Source: Owenia fusiformis (Eukaryota > Annelida > Polychaeta > Sabellida > Oweniidae). From it: a stretch of DNA of 60,000 nt. Positions 23,401-35,400 of this stretch are shown one piece after another. A model generated the notes under the pieces. The model saw only the letters and a list, made by a program, of their open reading frames with translations. It made no database searches and had not been told where the DNA came from. A program made the translations under genes and the position numbers. Location: contig CAIIXF020000010.1 of the NCBI GenBank assembly GCA_903813345.2, positions 23,357,740-23,417,739 on the forward strand. Direction: 5' to 3'. Numbering within the stretch: position 1 is the first letter of the stretch; each line of letters starts with the position of its first letter.

Positions 23401-26400
23401 GTTTTATAATCACAAGGACAACATAGACGACATTTGCAAACAAGATTTAGAAAAGAACTGAATGTTTTTGATTTGGATTAAGAGAAAGGTGAGAATCTGG
23501 GAGATAATTGGTTTATCCTTATTGTAAATTAACTGGATGTTTTTGATTTGGATTATGAACAGGTCTTAACTGTTTTATATCCCATGGGTCTGTTATGATA
23601 GCTAAGATTCAATCAGCAAATGTTTTATAATCACAAGGACAACATAGACGACATTTGCAAACAAGATTTAGAAAAGAACTGAATGTTTTTGATTTGGATT
23701 AAGAGAAAGGTGAGAATCTGGGAGATAATTGGTTTATCCTTATTGTAAATTAACTGGATGTTTTTGATTTGGATTATAAACAGGTCTTAACTGTTTTATA
23801 TCCCATGGGTCTGTTATGATAGCTAAGATTCAATCAGCAAATGTTTTATAATCACAAGGACAACATAGACGACATTTGCAAACAAGATTTAGAAAAGAAC
23901 TTAATGTTTTTGATTTGGATTAAGAGAAAGGTGAGAATCTGGGAGATAATTGGTTTATCCTTATTGTAAATTAACTGGATGTTTTTGATTTGGATTATGA
24001 ACAGGTCTTAACTGTTTTATATCCCATGGGGATGTTATGATAGCTAAGATTCAATCAGCAAATGTTTTATAATCACAAGGACAACACAGACGACATTTGC
24101 AGACAAGATTATATCACAAGAAAGAGAAAAAAATGTAATATCCTATCACTAAAATGTCTCCTAAAAGGCATACATCTGACATCCTGAATGCCCTTGATAT
24201 TTTGAAGGATTATACATCATCTCGAATGAACACTCATGAAAAAATCTTTTTACTTGAAGAGGATATCTACTCAAATATTGCTCATGCTAAAAGTGCCAAG
24301 AAACAAACAACAATGAAGGACTTTTTCAAGCAAAAGTAAAGCAGTGCTATATTACCATAATATGGGATAAGTCATTTGATAAGCATAAGATTTCATACGA
24401 GACTATCATATACTTTTACAGTGTATTACAAAGTTTTTGCCAAAATATAAGAGTTATTTTTACTAAAATGATGATATTGTTCAAAATATAAATAAAACAT
24501 AGCATATAGGCTATATGACTATTGTAGAATTAACTCATCAACAACATTTATTGTTTTCTGACTTAGTATTAAGTGTTTAATATAGTGGACTGAACAATGA
24601 AAATCCCCCCCCCCCCCCCCCCGACCAACAAAATCCTTGAAATTTGAACACCTGCCAATTTGAACGCTTTTGGCTGGTCCCGTGGGTGTTCGGATTAGAC
24701 AGGTTTTACTGTATCAGCACTGTAGGGACATCTCGCATAGTCTACCATTGAATAGATTGTCACAGAAACTGGCACTCATAAATGTTACAATTATGATTTT
24801 AGTTGGAGACCTACCCTTTATTTGACCAGCCCACTTCTTTCCTGTCTCATTTATACAGTTGAAATTGTAATTCTTGAATTCTTAATTATCGTAAATCCTT
24901 CATTCTCCAAGTATAATCTCAAAGCAATTTCAACTTAGAAATTCTGGTTCCTCTGGTCGTTATGCAAATCTATATGAACACCAGGCTGCCAGGAAACAAA
25001 GTTATTATAATAAGATTTCGCTAAAGCTACTAAACGTGTAGCGAGATATCATATTCTTTCGTGCTCAGAAAAAAAATTTTGCCGCGAACATTTTTAGAAA
25101 TGCCTAGGAGAAATGTATATTTGTCTGGGGGTAAAGCGGTTAATAAAACGTTTTGAATTAATTGTCCGTTTATGTTAAAAGTTTGACATGCGATACCGCG
25201 CATGTGCATAAAGAGGATTTTAATTTTCAAAATTAGTTCCAAATTTTTGACAAAAATCTCCTTATTACTCCTGAAATACCAAATTACTTCACTACACTCT
25301 GTTAAGCATGATAAAAGGCAAGAAGTTTAGTTAGAAATAAAAGAGTTATCTAATGAATGGGACCCTTACATGGCTCCTAAAAGGTAGAAGACACTAAATG
25401 GTGTAACACTATAAGCTGAATTTTGTCCACATAGAGCATGTGCACAATACTAAAGACATGTAAAATTGAACTGTCAAAATAATAGAAATTACTCACCAGC
25501 TTGCCTCTACCGGAAGTTATGATACGTTATGGTGTAACTACGGTAATTAATTTTAAAATATTGAAAAAATCAACAACATTCAATTTCTAGGGTGTACAAC
25601 CATTTTCGAGCTAATTTGCCGATATAATAACAATATTTTTGAGTTCCCCTAGGCTATATATAAACTTCATCAATACACAGTATATTCAACATAGGTTTTG
25701 CTTCTCGATTTTTAAATATCACTATGCAAAGACAGGGACTCATATTAGGTAAAATCATTGCTTCACCAATGAATATTAAAGGGAACGTTAGCTCACAAAA
25801 TAAATAAATCTATTACAATGTTAAGTATATGATTTGAAAGATTGTCTGGATTAAATGTGTGATCGATTGATGCATAAACAAACATAATCATTTCAACTTG
25901 CAGACCTCCATTCTGGCTCATGTATAGGCCTAAGACGCCATATTGCCTTATGTATTGTACTGCCCATGCGTGCATACTTAATGCGTGACGTCACATCGGC
26001 AGAGATCAGCGATCAAGTTTGACTAAAAAAGTATAAAAGACACTACCCTACCCGGAAGTAGTATAACATGTATATTGAAACCATGTGTAAACTGTAAATC
26101 ACGTGAATTGGCTGATGCAATCAGGATGTGACTAGTACAAAGTAACTATGATGCAATCAGGATATGACTTGTGCAAAATAATTGGCTTCACCTAGAATTC
26201 GCGATCTTTGCTCTTTAGCATAGCATGAAGACATGTTTTGTGTTTAAGCAGCTAGATTCAAATACAAACTAAATGAATAAAACATAAACCAACCATCATT
26301 TGTTCCAATCATGGCAAATTTTCAAGGAAATATGTGTAACTGAATGTAAATCAACAGCGGAGCTCTTCAATTATGAGGTGAGAAAAATGTAAAAATAAAA

Positions 26401-29400
26401 ACAAAAATAAATCTCACAGAATAGAGCTATTTATACGATTCTAAGTACATTTTAAGTGCTCCATACATTAATGTAAGTATAAAAGCCATTAACCTCAACT
26501 GGGAAGCACTTTCCAACTATTTTTACGGCTTGAATTGTAAGAAAATGGCACTTATCTCAAAAAATGGAAATTTGAAAGAAGCTCAATTTATTGTGAAGAT
26601 GAAGTTTATATATATCTGTATATGGGGGTGCGGATATATAGTCATAGTATGGGCTAATTCGCTTAAAAATGGCGATATATACCTCAGAACTTGTATTTTG
26701 TGATTTTTTCAATATTTTAAAATTAATTACCGTAGTTACACCATAACGTATCATAACTTCCGGAAGAGGCAAGCTGGTAAGTATATTTCAGTTCTTTTGA
26801 CAGTTCAATTTTACATGTCTTTAGTATTGTGCACATGCTCTATGTGGACAAAATTCAGCTTATAGTGTTACACCATTTAGTGTCTTCTACCTTTTAGGAG
26901 CCATGTAAGGGTCCCATTCATTAGATAACTCTTTTATTTCTAACTAAACTTCTTGCCTTTTATCATGCTTAACAGAGTTTAAAAACGTAGCAGAGTGATT
27001 TCGGAGCATTCAAAGATAGGGTAGGTGCATAGTTTATCGCAGTTTCCTGCTGCGTCATTATAAATATAGGTATGCGTAGTGGCCATGATATCATCATGGC
27101 CATTGGGAAAGGCTACAAATGGAATGACCCTAAACAATATAGAATAAATAAATATTGCTATTTAGCTAGGGTTTGTGTAATAAACCAGGTGACTGGGTAG
27201 CTGGGTGACCAGGTACCTAACATTCCTACCAGGGTTAGAAATTTTATTTTTCATTATATGCCCCAAAATTGCCCAACTGACCTTCAACTTAATGTACCAG
27301 TATAGTGTGTTGGATAAGCGGTCGCCAAATGCCATCAGAAAATACATCTGGCAAACAGTTTTGATGGAGCACTTGCCATAGTGGTGATCTGGGATCAAAT
27401 CAGACTTGAAAACCCGAAGATAATGGCATATTTCTGCCAAGGAACACACGGAGATCGAAAATCCAGAACATCCCGATATTCCTTCTTGATCGATCCCGAA
27501 ACGTTTTCTATCGTGGATTCTGATTGGCCGTGCTTTCGATTTCTTTATTCCAGAGTTCTGATTGGTCGAAGAGATCAGATGCGCATAAAAAGTTTGCAGA
27601 AGCTATCGCAGAAAGAATTTTTTTAAACTCGGACATTTCCTTCTTCATTCATCAAAATATTGGTTTAGTATAATGTGGAAAGCACCAAATGATAGATATT
27701 TATCGTGATGATGCACTGAATTACAAAATTAGCCACTTTTTCCGCATTTTAGTGTAAGTAATGATGAAGTACTCTATTATTGCCCGCTGACTTCTTTCGG
27801 AAATTATTTTTACTGTGTATTCGGTAATAATACTTGTTTATTCCTTGATATTTCTTGAACTAAATGTGAAGCGGGGTGAATGGTTATTAGGGGGTCGGCG
27901 ATTACTGTTATTAAGCAACGTGTATTTTTTGTTCTTCAATAATTTTTCTGTGTAGATCTATATATAGGGCCTAAAACTTGACTTTTATGAGGAATATCGT
28001 GCTCAGTTTGCACAAGAGATTCTAAATATCAATAATTTTCTGGAGGGGGAATGCTTCCACCCCCACCCCCTCTCCCCCAGCCAATGATACATTTTTAATC
28101 ATCATGTGAAAACACAAATTGATTGCCACTTCGCAAGTGACAGAAAAATCTTAAGACCCACACTGCAACGCACATCGGTATAATGGGTTTCAGCACAATG
28201 TGCATTGGAATATTGGTTTTTGGTACCATGCGCATTGGTATAATGAGGTGTCCCTTGTACATACTGATGCCTGAGGGATGTAGGACTCTTCTCAAAAAGT
28301 GATCATGGTAATAAGTGATCCGTTTTTAACTGCAACACTCTTAAATGAACTGACTCCATCATCAAAATATAAGTGGGTATAAGGCTAGCCTGATTTGGCA
28401 TCTTTTTTCTTGTGTTTTTTTACTTTTCTTTATTATATCACCGCCTTGTACAAACCATATTAACACATGCTTAATCGACAGTTATTGTCAGTCAAATATC
28501 TGACCAATAGCATGGGGCCTTGAAAATGCTTCACTATTAACCAATCAGTGATGGTGTTACAGCATTGGATCATTATGCTCAGTCAAAAATACTTTTCAAA
28601 AAGCGAGCAAATCTTGAACAATTCATTGTGAAAATACAAATATTTTATCAAATTGATATCAATCAAATTATAGTAGAAGGGGAGCATCAATAAGATTCAC
28701 GGAACTGCAAGGATTTCAACAGGAAACGTTCAAAAAGATCGCTGAAAATGAAAATGTATTATTATACTCAAATTGAAGGAATTTCAGAGTAGATCACAAT
28801 TATGGCATTGTTTTTCTGATTTGTGCCTCTGAAAATTCAAAATGGCTGACCAGAGTTATCTTGAAAGTATGGTTACACGATACTACAATGATTTAAAATA
28901 TTTATTGAAGGTAAGAGTAGATGGTAAATATTACATTGTGACTGTACAGATTGATGATTTATATATAGTGTTCGTTGGGATTTGCTACTCCATATAGTTA
29001 CCATTTTCTAGTTTATGATAATATCAGTGTAGATGAATTGCATGAAACAAGGTGGTAGTAATTGAAGATGAAGATAAGTAAAATGAAATATTGTCTTAGG
29101 TAAGGCTGTGATTTGGTATGTATTTGTGTGTTTCAGGATGCCAGAACTGTGGAACAAGAACAAGAGGCAAAACTCAGGTCCAATCCTAAATATGCCAACC
29201 TACCTAAGCCAAAGGGTCCCTCATCTTTTCTACAGAAGAGGTTACAGAAAGGAGTAAGTACAGTACAAATATACTAGAAACTTGTTTTAATGGTTAAAAT
29301 GATCAGGGGATTTTAAAAGTTTGAGAAATCTATGGAATTCTCAGTGAGTGAAATTTTAAAAGTGGATCTCAAACTTTAAAGAGATATAAACAAAAGTTCA

Positions 29401-30217
29401 ATGAACAAATGCAACTTCAATCATGTACTGTTGCATGCTTTTGTATGGGAAATGATTGGAAATTTTGATTTGAAAATATGCAGTAAATTCTAAAAGACTG
29501 ACTGTCACTTGTATTTAGAATTCATCATTGATTATACAGTTATATCTGTTGATATCCAGACTGTTTTTTTTTTATAAACTCAAACTTTACTTGTTTTTCC
29601 ATGGCTCAGAGATCATGCTATATACATTATAAAGATGTAAACCCAGGAATATAATTTCGTTTAATAAGTGTAACGCTGTAACAGGTCAAGTTTAGTTTTT
29701 GAGAAATGATGTTCTCTCATTGCATATCTGATTTTGGCTGAGAATGCTGATTTTTCAATCATCTATCCATCTGTCTAATGGGAGTTCATATCCATTTGGA
29801 AATTTGGTATTTTGCAGCCAATTTCAAGAATCAAAAACATCTGTTCTCTTTAAAAATAAGAAAGCATTCTTTGATCAAGCTTTCATCTAATGAGAGTCAG
29901 TATTAAAGTCAGAATGTTGATACCCAATTAAAAATTGAGTTACTTATCCCTAGAGACATCTTATTTTAACTTCCTGGGACCTCCTGAAGTTTACACTGCA
30001 CTTAACAAACTACATATTCTATTTCCAGAAGCAGTATTTTGATTCTGGAGACTACAATATGGCCAAGTCAAAGGTCTCTCAACTAAAGAAGCCAATTCCA
30101 GCCCAGGAAAAAGTGCTGATAGCACAAGAATCAACAGGGGATATAATCCCCACCCCCCAGGACTTGCAACGTAGATCCTCCCAACACAAAAGCAATCTAG
30201 TCGAGGAAGTCTCATGA
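20450..30217 (+). CDS. ENSA: Endosulfine (ENSA/ARPP19), PP2A-B55 inhibitor
   Basis: Exons 20450-20533, 29137-29253 and 30029-30217, all phase 0, total 390 nt for 129 aa (family usually 110-125). The signature [10 protein letters not shown] opens exon 3. Its Ser (residue 73 here) is the site that Greatwall/MASTL kinase phosphorylates, turning the protein into an inhibitor of PP2A-B55 and allowing mitosis. Upstream [14 protein letters not shown] also fits the family. Near the C-terminus IPTPQDL is followed by RRSS, a PKA-type site (Ser118), as in ARPP19. Exon 1 gives an acidic, disordered N-terminus ([10 protein letters not shown]). Intron 1 is 8.6 kb and full of mobile elements. Vertebrate ENSA and ARPP19 are paralogues; an invertebrate usually has one, so the symbol is a family label. 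Confidence 0.95.
21000..21390. mobile_element. TA-flanked MITE with long inverted repeats
   Basis: TA at 20998-20999 and 21391-21392 flank ends GAGTCCATTTCACTG and CAGTGAAATGGACTC. The inverted similarity runs on through GTGCGTCAGTA, AATATATGGAAAA and GAATGACATTTGTATAT. This fits a Tc1/mariner-type MITE. Confidence 0.82.
22091..22309. mobile_element. hAT-like MITE with internal GTGGGTGCA repeats
   Basis: Left end CAGTGTTCTCCCCAGGA and right end GCTGGGGAGATCACTA are inverted and start with the CAGTG motif common in hAT elements. Between them (C)AAGTGGGTGCA occurs five times. No clear 8-bp target duplication. Confidence 0.6.
23250..24110 (+). repeat. 221-bp tandem repeat, about four units
   Basis: TGGTTTATCCTTATTGTAAA starts at 23288, 23509, 23730 and 23951, exactly 221 bp apart. 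Units are almost identical, so the expansion is recent compared with the decay of the surrounding transposon. Confidence 0.95.
24154..24339 (+). pseudogene. C-terminal fragment of a Tigger-type transposase
   Basis: The 61-codon frame has [14 protein letters not shown] and ends [13 protein letters not shown]. The helix followed by a KQT-DFF end resembles the C-termini of Tigger/jerky-type transposases and TIGD proteins. The DNA-binding and DDE domains are missing, apparently replaced by the tandem repeat. Confidence 0.6.
24605..24622 (+). repeat. Poly-C run
   Basis: Eighteen consecutive C residues inside the Tigger-like element. The length may be unreliable in sequencing. Confidence 0.9.
25296..26978. 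mobile_element. Foldback element with ~275-bp inverted arms
   Basis: The left arm 25296-25570 and right arm about 26703-26978 are inverted copies with few differences. Shared phrases are ACTCTGTTAAGCATGATAAA, CATTTAGTGTCTTCTACC in inverse, and TAATTTTAAAATATTGAAAA. Weaker inverted similarity reaches inward to about 25680 and 26580. The spacer has no credible gene. It lies in ENSA intron 1. Confidence 0.88.
27000..28814. other. ENSA intron 1, no feature recognised
   Basis: No exon, RNA or clear mobile element. A C-rich tract is at 28050-28080. At 28165-28250 there is a weak 30-odd-bp tandem motif around GCATTGGTATAATG (three loose copies). Confidence 0.4.
28815..29011 (+). repeat. Dispersed repeat with Helitron-like 3' end; holds a possible alternative ENSA exon
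   Basis: Same family as 16253-16475 (inverted there). It ends GGGATTTGCTACTCCATATAG...CTAG/T. Within it 28842-28910 is an ATG with a good context (AAAATGG), 23 open codons and a GTAAGA donor, in phase with ENSA exon 2. Confidence 0.6.
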
Positions 30218-32481
30218 TCTCAAATTGTTGTAAATAGTAATAAGCAAGCCAAGAAAGGACAAAGATATGTACATAATATTGAAAATTGAAGTAAAATGAT
30301 ATGTTCGCTGATCAAATTATGCAGGAACATATTCTTTGTTGATGACGTCAAGCCCTGTGACTTCTTGACCATGTTTATTAAAGATTTACTTTTCTGTGAA
30401 TTGCAGAAATAAGGATGGTGTGTGTATTCTAGATAAGTGTTTATATGACTGAGATCTAAGCACACACACAATTGCAAAATATTGCACCTATTAACAATGA
30501 ATTATTCAGTTATAGATAGGAATGTTGCACAGCATTAAAACTAAATGTACATGTATCAGTGTATTGGGAAGCCAACCATTACGCAATGAGTTAACCAGTG
30601 TAACCATCACCTTGCTAAAATCTTAACTCTTAATATTTTGAGTATTTATTTGAGAAAGTTTAAAAGTAAACATACTCCGGATAATTCATGTTTGTATATG
30701 TGGCTTGGAACATCAGCGTTTTAAGTCCTTTATCATATTTTTGGGGAAAAAGTATCATTGCACTTTTGACAGTAACATCTGTTGATTCTAACAAAATGAG
30801 AAAAACAATTGAAAGAAGTCTGTTGTTCAAAAACTTGTTAAGGTATGAGAGTAAACATAAGCACACTTGAAGGTGTATTATTCCAAATCATAATTTAATC
30901 AGCTGGTCTTTTAAATGTTTTAAATGTCGGGCACTTCTACATGTAATCGTTGGTATCATAACATTAGTAATTCACACACCATTATGGATAATCATGAAAT
31001 ATGACATAATCTTCCAATTATGACTCTACATGTATGATATAACTACTTAGATATCATATGACTACACAATTTATAGTATAAATAATGGACTTTGTTGTAT
31101 ATAAGTAATAATTAAATACAAGGAGTTCAATATGTTTTGTTAATACTAATAGTACAGTATCTTTTTCTTTTGTTAATACTAATAGTACAGTATCTTTTTC
31201 TACCTCATATGCAGATATTTACTTCATACTGAGACACAGAGATACAAGCAAAGGTTCTTGAAATTTAAATGTCAAAGGTTCTTGTAATTTAAATGTTGCA
31301 CTGGGTTCATGCGTGAAATTAAATATTTTCAGAATTTTTATCATGTTTATATCTTGGGGGAGTTTGAAAATATTGATTATTTGAAATGAAATGAAAATGA
31401 AATTAAAATACTTTCAGAACTTATTGATTATCCTTTATCATGCAAACCCAGTCTTTATTATCTTATATTATTATCTCAAATTGTTCTCTGAGCTAGCTAG
31501 CTTTCTCACTAGATCTTTTTAAGTTATTGTAAATACATTAGTTCTTATTGACACATCAACTTGACTATTTGCTATAATTGTTCTCTATACTGCTATAATT
31601 GTTGGTGTGAAAATAATTGAACTCCCAAGGAAACATGTTGGCAAACCTAATTAGTATGGAACATGTCTAGCCTAGATTTACTTGTGTTGCATTTGGAAAT
31701 TTTATGTCAAATGTTTTGTACAGTGAAATGATTATGTAAAACTGTAGTCGGGAATTTATATTTTTGATTACAAATATGAATAAAAAATATATGAAATAAG
31801 AATATTTCTCAATTATAATTTGTTTTGTCATTTAATTAAGAAAATAAAAATAGTTTTTGGCACATATGATAAAATGCTCATCTATTCATATATAAAGTGA
31901 AGTAATCTTCTCCAGAAAACAGGTACTTCATAGTATCATGAATGAGTGGGGCATTGCGCTTTCTGTAAACATTTTATGAATGATCTGATAATTTTTAAGT
32001 TGTTAAGTAAAGAGTTCTATAGATGACATAAATCTAGTTAGAATCCCTCTTTAACTAATGGTCACAGAACCAAACCCTTATCACCAAAACATGGTGAAAA
32101 AATTACCACCTGCCATCAAGCTTCATAAATTACAGAATTAATAGATGTTAAATTTATTACCTTGAATTTTTTATTGTATGCTGTCTATGATCAAATATGA
32201 TATGAATTTGAATTAAAATGATTAAAAAGTAGAGTGGGTCATGACAAATCCCTTCATCATACAAAAAGTAAACTTGATGCAACATTGAATAAACTAATAT
32301 TTTGAAATACGTTTGCGTTTTGCGCAAGAAGTATCATTGTTTCTGATTTCTCACGTTTACTTCTGGTTTCAAAACGAGGCCAAGTTAAAAATATTATGAA
32401 CTTTATGATAAATTGACTAAAGCATGCAATTACTACACTGTTGTAAAGTATTTCAATTGCTCATACAATGTCATTACAAAA
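30218..32481. other. ENSA 3' UTR and intergenic space before the beta-galactosidase gene
   Basis: AT-rich and without a credible ORF. A polyadenylation hexamer AATAAA at 31779-31784 could end a 1.57-kb ENSA 3' UTR. A 33-bp tandem duplication is at 31135-31200. The promoter of the next gene should lie towards 32480; no motif stands out. Confidence 0.4.
31135..31200 (+). repeat. 33-bp tandem duplication
   Basis: Two identical 33-bp units (TTTTGTTAATACTAATAGTA...) lie head to tail. Confidence 0.95.
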
Positions 32482-35400
32482 ATGAATGTTTTTACTTTGA
32501 GAAGGGAGCATAAAATCAGACTGTTATTCTTGACAGGCATAACTTTTTTAGCTTATCTATTTTTCTCTCAAATTGGATTTTTTAGATCTTTCAAACTTCA
32601 GAAAGTTTTCTTCATTTCCATTTTTAGAAAGGATGTTGCACATTTCGACAGGTAAGATACATTTTTAATTTGGTACTAGCCCAGTCCTTGCTAGAAATGC
32701 TAGCCTCAATAATTCGCTCTTGAACAAGACCGGGTATATAGTTCCAAAAAATTACCAGTTGAAACTCAACATAATACATATTTCACTGCCTGACTGACTC
32801 GCTAGAATCAAAAATATAAGACTTAGCTAAAGATTGAGACTGTCACTTTGGGTTACCTTCCAGAAGTAAGTAAACATACATGGATGGATGTAACGCTGTC
32901 AGCTAATTTTGTCGATCACGAAGCAAAGCACAGTATCTGGTAGAAATGAAATCTTTATCGTTTTTCAATTTTGAGTAGGGACAATCTGTAAGGTTTGTTT
33001 CTTCTGGTTCTTCTGTGCATGTGTACACCTACCTGTAGCTGTGCAAATAAAAAAGACTTCATTCAAAGATTGCAAAAGGAACTAATGAGAATGCAAGGAA
33101 AGAAGTGAGCAGGCCAAGGGAAATAAGAATAGTAAGATGTTTATAGAAGAGATATACAGCTTAGTATGTGACAATCTCAATCTGTAGCTAAGTCTAATTC
33201 TTTTTATTCTAGTGAGGCCATTAAATATGCTGTACATGTGTGGCCTTCTAGGCTTACGAGATATAGTAAGACTTGGCATGACAGTCAGGAAATCGAGAAA
33301 ACCTGGTTATACATCAATTTTGTTTTTAAGGCAGCCACTATATGAGCCTGAAAATGAGTTTGACCTTCAAGAAGATGTTAACATTAAAGAGCTAACGAAA
33401 CCAGTCACTCCACAGGGGCTTGTTGCAAGGAAGAGAAGTTTCTACCTGAATAACCAACGAATGTACATCTATAGTGGGGCCTTACATTACTTCCGTGTGG
33501 TACCCGAATACTGGAGGGATAGACTCCTCAAGTTGAAGGCATGCGGTCTCAACACTGTGGAAACGTAGGTTGGGACTTTCTTTATTCCATCATTAATATA
33601 GGATAGCTCCAAACCACAGAGCACATACCTGGCTAGACTTCCAAATACCTGACCAGACTTCATGATGATACCCCTTCACCTATTAATTTCACTCCAATTT
33701 TCAGTCCCCCTATATAAACAAATTGTGTTATACTCAATATTGATTTGGCCTTTTATAACATCAAAAATATACATGTTGACACAGACATAAGTAAAAAGTA
33801 AAATGAATTCAATACATTTTAGATTGAAACACAGTAAGCATGAAACACAATTGAATTGATTAGAGATTAGCACAACATATGTGGCAAACAGGTGTTTGTT
33901 ATTTGCATATGGATCGCATAATCGCATAATGGATCGCATATTTCTCATTTCGTGTAAAAAGTAAAATTTATGAATTGGAATACCAGTCTTTGTAAATGGA
34001 ATACCTTTTAAAGTCCCATAAACCTCTATGTGGAATACTATTTTAAACCTGTAGGTTTTACTTTAGATTAATTATCATAAAAAAAACATTTTCATACCTG
34101 AGAATTAAATAGAGAATTTTGGTCATGCTTGATTTCACATAAAATGCCTACTCATATGTCAGTTGAGGCTACTCTGCATCAGTACATGGGCTAGTTGAAA
34201 GTCCACGATCAGTATAAGAGAGAAATGTCACTTTAAGTTATTAAGCTCCCAAATGACTTGGAATGTGTTTAAAACACATTGTAAGCTTTTATTTATATAA
34301 CCTATACTAATGTTACACCATATTTATATTTTTTAGATATGTCCCATGGAATCTCCATGAAGAAACAAAGGGAACATTTAATTTTGAAGGCTTGCTTGAT
34401 CTCAGGTAAATGAATAATTATCTCTGGAATCTCCCAAACTCCCCACATCCCACTCTTATTTTTACCCTTCCAACCTATCTTGTGTACGCAAATTTTAGAT
34501 TTTTGATAGTATTATATTATCAGTTCATGCACTGAATACAGATGAGCTTTTCAATGCAACAGGTTTAACTTTCTGTGTGCTCCATTCATTAATGAAATTA
34601 AGCATTCTTTTAAATTAATTAATAAGCCTAATCTCTGTGTTGTAGAATGTTCATTAAGATGGCCCAAGATGTAGGGTTATATGTGATATTTAGACCAGGT
34701 CCATATATCTGCTCAGAGTGGGACCTTGGAGGACTGCCAAGGTAATTTAAAAGGCAATGTTTTCATTAATGCCTCTTTAAAACAATTTTTTGATATTCAC
34801 CATGCACAGCTTCCTTTTAGAATTTGTTACATAAAAACCGAAATATTAGACTTTCATATCTCCATTCAGCCATTTAGTTAAGACTAGAGAAATGAAAATT
34901 AGGTATGAAAAACATCAAATTTTTTCTTTCAATCTCGTTTTGTATGAATGAATCAATAAATAATAATAATTACAAGTGATAGAAATCCATTTTCACATAT
35001 GACTGTCAACTCTGAGTCAACATGTATAAAGAGACATGTTCAAGTCAAGAAAATATGAACCAGTACATGTTACCCCATTTTTATCTTGTCTTCAATTTTG
35101 TTGCAGTTGGTTGCTACATGATCCAAAGATGAAGCTTAGGAGCACATATCAACCATTCCTTGATGCAGTTGATGCCTATTTTAGACATCTCATACCTCTT
35201 GTAGCAGACTTACAGGTATGTTTGTTTTGTATGATTTAATGTGTTTGTTGGTGGAGCATTTGTTTGCTTGCTTACTAGAGCTTGGTTGTGTGTTTGTTTG
35301 TTTGCTTGTTTGTTTTGTCAATATACAATTCTCCTCTCCTGAGAGTGTAAAATCTAGAGTGAGGCGTAGTGGCACATAGGTTATCATACATAAGTACATG

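Larger units (their letters stand above)
22903..24711 (+). mobile_element. Tigger/pogo-like DNA transposon remnant
   Basis: TA at 22901-22902 and 24712-24713 flank ends CAGTAAAACCTGTATATCTG and TTAGACAGGTTTTACTG. CAGT(N)AAACCT with TA duplication is the known pattern of Tigger elements. Phrases such as CTAATCTGAACA and CAATTTGAACA recur near both ends. The middle is a 221-bp tandem repeat, and a transposase tail survives at 24154-24339. Confidence 0.85.
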
